From Calliopsis andreniformis (Eukaryota > Arthropoda > Insecta > Hymenoptera > Andrenidae), in assembly GCF_051401765.1 (NCBI RefSeq), contig NW_027480450.1:992001-1056000 (forward strand): a stretch of DNA of 64,000 bases, written 5' to 3'. The notes below the pieces were generated by a model, which was given only the letters and a program-made list of their open reading frames with translations, searched no databases and was not told the DNA's origin. The position numbers and the translations under genes are program-made. Of the stretch, positions 62,768 through 64,000 are shown in pieces; within the stretch, counting starts at the first letter, position 1, and every line of letters starts with the position of its first letter.

Positions 62768-64000
62768 ATGTTCAATCCGCAATACCCAATCCTCAATCTT
62801 CAATCCTCAATCCTCAATCCTCAATCCTCAACCTACAATCCTCTATACTCAATCTTCAATCCTCAATCCTCAATCCTGAATCCTCAATCCTCAATCCTCA
62901 ATCATCAATCCTCAACCTTCAATACTCAATCCTCAATCCTCAGTCCTCAATCCTCAATCGTCAATCATCAATGCTCAATCTTCAATACTCAATCCTCAGT
63001 CCTCAATACTCAATCCTCAACCCTCAATCCTCAGTCCTCAAACCTCAATCCCGAATCCTCAATCCTGAATCCTCAATCTTCAGCCCTCAGTGCTCAACAA
63101 TCAATTGTCAATCCTCAATCCTCAACAGGGTATCCTCAATTCACAGTTTTCAATACTCAATCCCCATTCTTCATTCTTCAAATCTCAATCCACAAACATC
63201 AATTCTCATCACTCAACCCTCAACACTCAGTCCTCAATCTTCAATCCTCAATCCTCGATCCTCAATCTTCAATCCTCAATTCTCAATCTTCAATCCTCAA
63301 TCCTTAATACTTAATCCTCAACACTCAATCCTCAATCCTCAATCCTCAATGTTCAAACCGCAAAACCCAATCCTCATTCTTCAATCCTCAATCATCAATC
63401 CTCAATCCTCAGTCCTCAATCCTCAATCCTCAGTCCTCAAACCTCAATCCTGAATCCTCAATCCTGAATCCTCAATCTTCAGACCTCAGTCCTGAACAAT
63501 CAGCTGTCTATCCTCAATCCTCAATAGAATATCGTCAATTCTCAGTTTTCAATGCCCAATACTCAATCTGCAATCTTCAAACCTCTATCCACAAACATCA
63601 ATTCTCATCACTCAACTCTCAACACTCAGTCCCCAATCCTCAATCTTCAATCCTCACTCGTCAATCCTCAATCCTCAATCCTCAATCTTCAATCCTCAAT
63701 ACTCAATCTTCAATCCTCAATCCTCAATCCTCTATCCTCAATCCTCAGTCTTCAATCATCAATACTCAATCTTCAATCCTCAGTCCTCAATCCTCTATCC
63801 TCAATCCTCAATCCTCAATCGTCAATCTTCAAGCCTGAATACTCAATCTTCAGTCCTCAATCCTCAATCCTCAATCCTCAACCCTCATTCTTCGATCCTC
63901 AATACCCAATCGTCAATCTTCAGTCCTCAATACTCAATCCTCAATCCTTAATCCTCAATCCTCAGTCCTCAGTCCTCAAACCTCAATCCTCAACACTCAG
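62768..64000. repeat. Long Q subunit, truncated by window end
   Basis: L1d copies lie at 63124 and 63523. Past about 63700 it follows the long Q at 54136 and not the standard Q: the CCTTAATCC marker at 63945 equals that at 55313 with an offset of 8,632. The window ends at the position equivalent to 55368. Confidence 0.9.

Larger units (their letters stand above)
1..64000. repeat. Degenerate 7-bp satellite array (TCAATCC / GGATTGA), whole window
   Basis: The unit TCAATCC is readable from the first to the last line. Common variants are CAGTCC, CAAACC, CAACCC, CAATAC, CAATCTT, CATTCC, GAATCC and CAACAC. The + strand is very poor in G and the - strand very poor in C, so the two strands are strongly asymmetric. 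No stretch of several hundred bases departs from the pattern. The + strand is stop-free in all frames for the perfect unit and the - strand has a stop every seven codons, which explains why open frames occur on one strand only. The array is not the plant-type TTTAGGG telomere repeat, the TTAGGG repeat or the human GGAAT satellite. I infer eukaryotic constitutive heterochromatin; the species is unknown. Confidence 0.97.
52035..64000. repeat. P/Q higher-order array, 3,045-bp dimer within an 8,632-bp super-period
   Basis: Two related subunits start with the same roughly 465-base segment (led by CAATGTTCAATCCGCAATAC) and then diverge. P is 1,905 bases and Q is 1,140 bases; together they make 3,045, exactly 435 heptamers. 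Starts lie at P 52231, Q 54136, Q 56685, P 57818, Q 59723, P 60863 and Q 62768. The first P and Q match the last P and Q at an offset of 8,632, and the middle P and Q at 5,587. The array is cut by the window end. Confidence 0.94.

Noticed and set aside
1..64000. Telomere repeat array
   Set aside because: The 7-base unit is TCAATCC/GGATTGA, not TTTAGGG/CCCTAAA or TTAGGG, and the units are far too diverged for telomerase-made DNA.
1..64000. CRISPR array
   Set aside because: The short repeats have no constant-length unique spacers and no cas genes; the repeats are contiguous 7-mers.
1..64000. Human-type satellite 2/3 or alpha satellite
   Set aside because: The unit is not GGAAT and there is no 171-base monomer. 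I saw no CENP-B box-like motif. Only the style of organisation is similar.
1..64000. Entire window as an assembly or sequencing artefact
   Set aside because: The graded divergence, subfamilies and nested duplications are what real satellite evolution produces. Individual near-identical units could still be assembly duplications, which cannot be settled from sequence alone.

Overview
The window is one uninterrupted block of satellite DNA. It is built from a degenerate 7-base unit, TCAATCC on the + strand (GGATTGA on the - strand), repeated with point variants from base 1 to base 64000. I see no protein-coding gene, tRNA, rRNA, recognisable transposon, CRISPR array or unique single-copy segment. 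Tens of kilobases of non-coding simple repeat with multi-kilobase higher-order repeats point to eukaryotic heterochromatin (pericentromeric, subtelomeric or sex-chromosome type). The sequence gives no basis for naming a species. The organisation resembles human satellites 2 and 3, where a short unit diverges and is then re-amplified as long blocks, but the unit is different.

The open reading frames on the + strand are artefacts. Seven is not a multiple of three, so three copies of the unit (21 bases) encode the same stop-free cyclic heptapeptide S-I-L-N-P-Q-S in all three frames. The - strand reads G-L-R-I-E-D-stop in every frame. Apparent starts and stops are point variants of the heptamer.

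The structure has at least four levels: (1) the heptamer; (2) recurring diverged landmark segments of about 100 to 350 bases, here called L1, S, T and U, which break the heptamer pattern and recur through the array; (3) higher-order repeats of 3,631 bp (about 1.06-9.43 kb) and 3,045 bp (about 55.3-63.7 kb), plus local duplications of 294/301, 615, 935, 1,301 and 1,712 bp; (4) larger rearranged copies, including an 8,632-bp super-period at the right end and a reshuffled copy of about 8.4-13.5 kb at about 17.5-24.9 kb.

Layout: 1-1059, diverged partial copy of the left family; 1060-9430, 3.63-kb array; 9431-13585, related mosaic; 13586-17570, mosaic related to 36.9-38.4 kb; 17571-24960, rearranged copy of the left family; 24961-34375, a different subfamily mix ending in a 1,301-bp duplication; 34376-47874, mosaic with 615-bp and 1,712-bp duplications; 47875-52034, transition; 52035-64000, P/Q array. 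The repeat continues past both ends of the window. Nearly all coordinates of units and junctions are approximate, because they fall inside near-identical heptamers.
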